From positions 1 to 50,030 of the forward strand of contig JAFDEE010000005.1 in the NCBI GenBank assembly GCA_019310525.1: a stretch of DNA of 50,030 nucleotides, given 5' to 3'. A model generated the notes under the pieces. It was not told the origin of the DNA. It made no database searches and was given only the letters and a program-made list of their open reading frames with translations. Shown here in pieces: positions 50,002 to 50,030 of the stretch. The position numbers and the translations under genes are program-made. Within the stretch, counting starts at the first letter, position 1. Every line of letters begins with the position of its first letter. Origin of the DNA: Deltaproteobacteria bacterium. GTDB lineage: Bacteria > Desulfobacterota > DSM-4660 > Desulfatiglandales > HGW-15.

Positions 50002-50030
50002 GTGTCCATCCATAAATGCCCCTTTTCCCC
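50002..50030. mobile_element. Left end of a GTGTCCATCC element, cut by the window edge
   Basis: GTGTCCATCCATAAATG at 50002-50018 is identical to the right terminal repeat (complement) of the element at 24841-25061. The element continues past the window. It appears to have inserted into another repeat. Confidence 0.65.

Overview
The window reads as chromosomal DNA of a motile, anaerobic, Gram-negative bacterium, most likely a sulfate-reducing or related Desulfobacterota (former Deltaproteobacteria). This is inferred from content: a periplasmic four-haem c3-like cytochrome, a four-module 2-oxoacid:ferredoxin oxidoreductase, TRAP uptake, a minimal two-gene SufC/SufB-like pair, a LarA-type nickel-pincer racemase homologue, many two-component and PAS/sigma54 regulators, and an Ig-like surface protein with a choice-of-anchor-U-like domain. 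No rRNA, tRNA, CRISPR array, phage or transposase gene was found.

Layout. 1-8.2 kb: late flagellar genes (flagellin, an enlarged FliD cap, FliS, FlaG), with sigma28-type promoters before fliC and fliD, then two response regulators (REC-SHOCT and REC-GAF-HD-GYP). 8.6-11.5 kb: an ABC importer of the TrpX/YtvM-like class, ended by a strong bidirectional terminator. 11.7-16.6 kb (minus): yceD-rpmF-plsX-fabG-acpP-fabF plus a tetrahaem cytochrome; fabH and fabD are not in the cluster. 16.9-19.9 kb: an unrecognised AT-richer gene, a small conserved-looking ORF and tilS. 20.2-24.6 kb (minus): S-adenosylmethionine decarboxylase, MtnA, IlvE and a LarA homologue. 24.8-26.0 kb: a gene-free nest of palindromic repeats. 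26.1-34.4 kb (minus): a GntR/FCD regulator, 2-oxoacid:ferredoxin oxidoreductase subunits with a GltD-PorD fusion, and a TRAP transporter, apparently one catabolic locus. 34.8-40.4 kb (plus): a PAS-AAA+ sigma54 activator, a near-consensus sigma54 promoter with an upstream palindrome, a lone receiver, a secreted Cache protein and a chemoreceptor. 40.5-43.3 kb (minus): a metallo-beta-lactamase-fold protein with SufC- and SufB-like proteins. 43.7-45.9 kb (minus): the Ig-like surface protein. 46.2-49.9 kb (plus): a radical SAM protein, a left-handed beta-helix protein and GlmM.

Two things stand out beyond the genes. First, intergenic DNA carries a family of short non-coding palindromic elements (about 100-260 bp). 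One copy has 17-bp terminal inverted repeats and an exact 7-bp target duplication. Copies share cores but have different termini, are nested in one another, and one has landed between two signalling genes. Second, three regulatory circuits can be read from the DNA: a shared 13-bp word just downstream of the predicted -10 of both the GntR gene and the oxidoreductase operon; a sigma54 promoter with an 18-bp perfect palindrome between an activator gene and a receiver/Cache/chemoreceptor group; and two sigma28 promoters with identical spacing before fliC and fliD.
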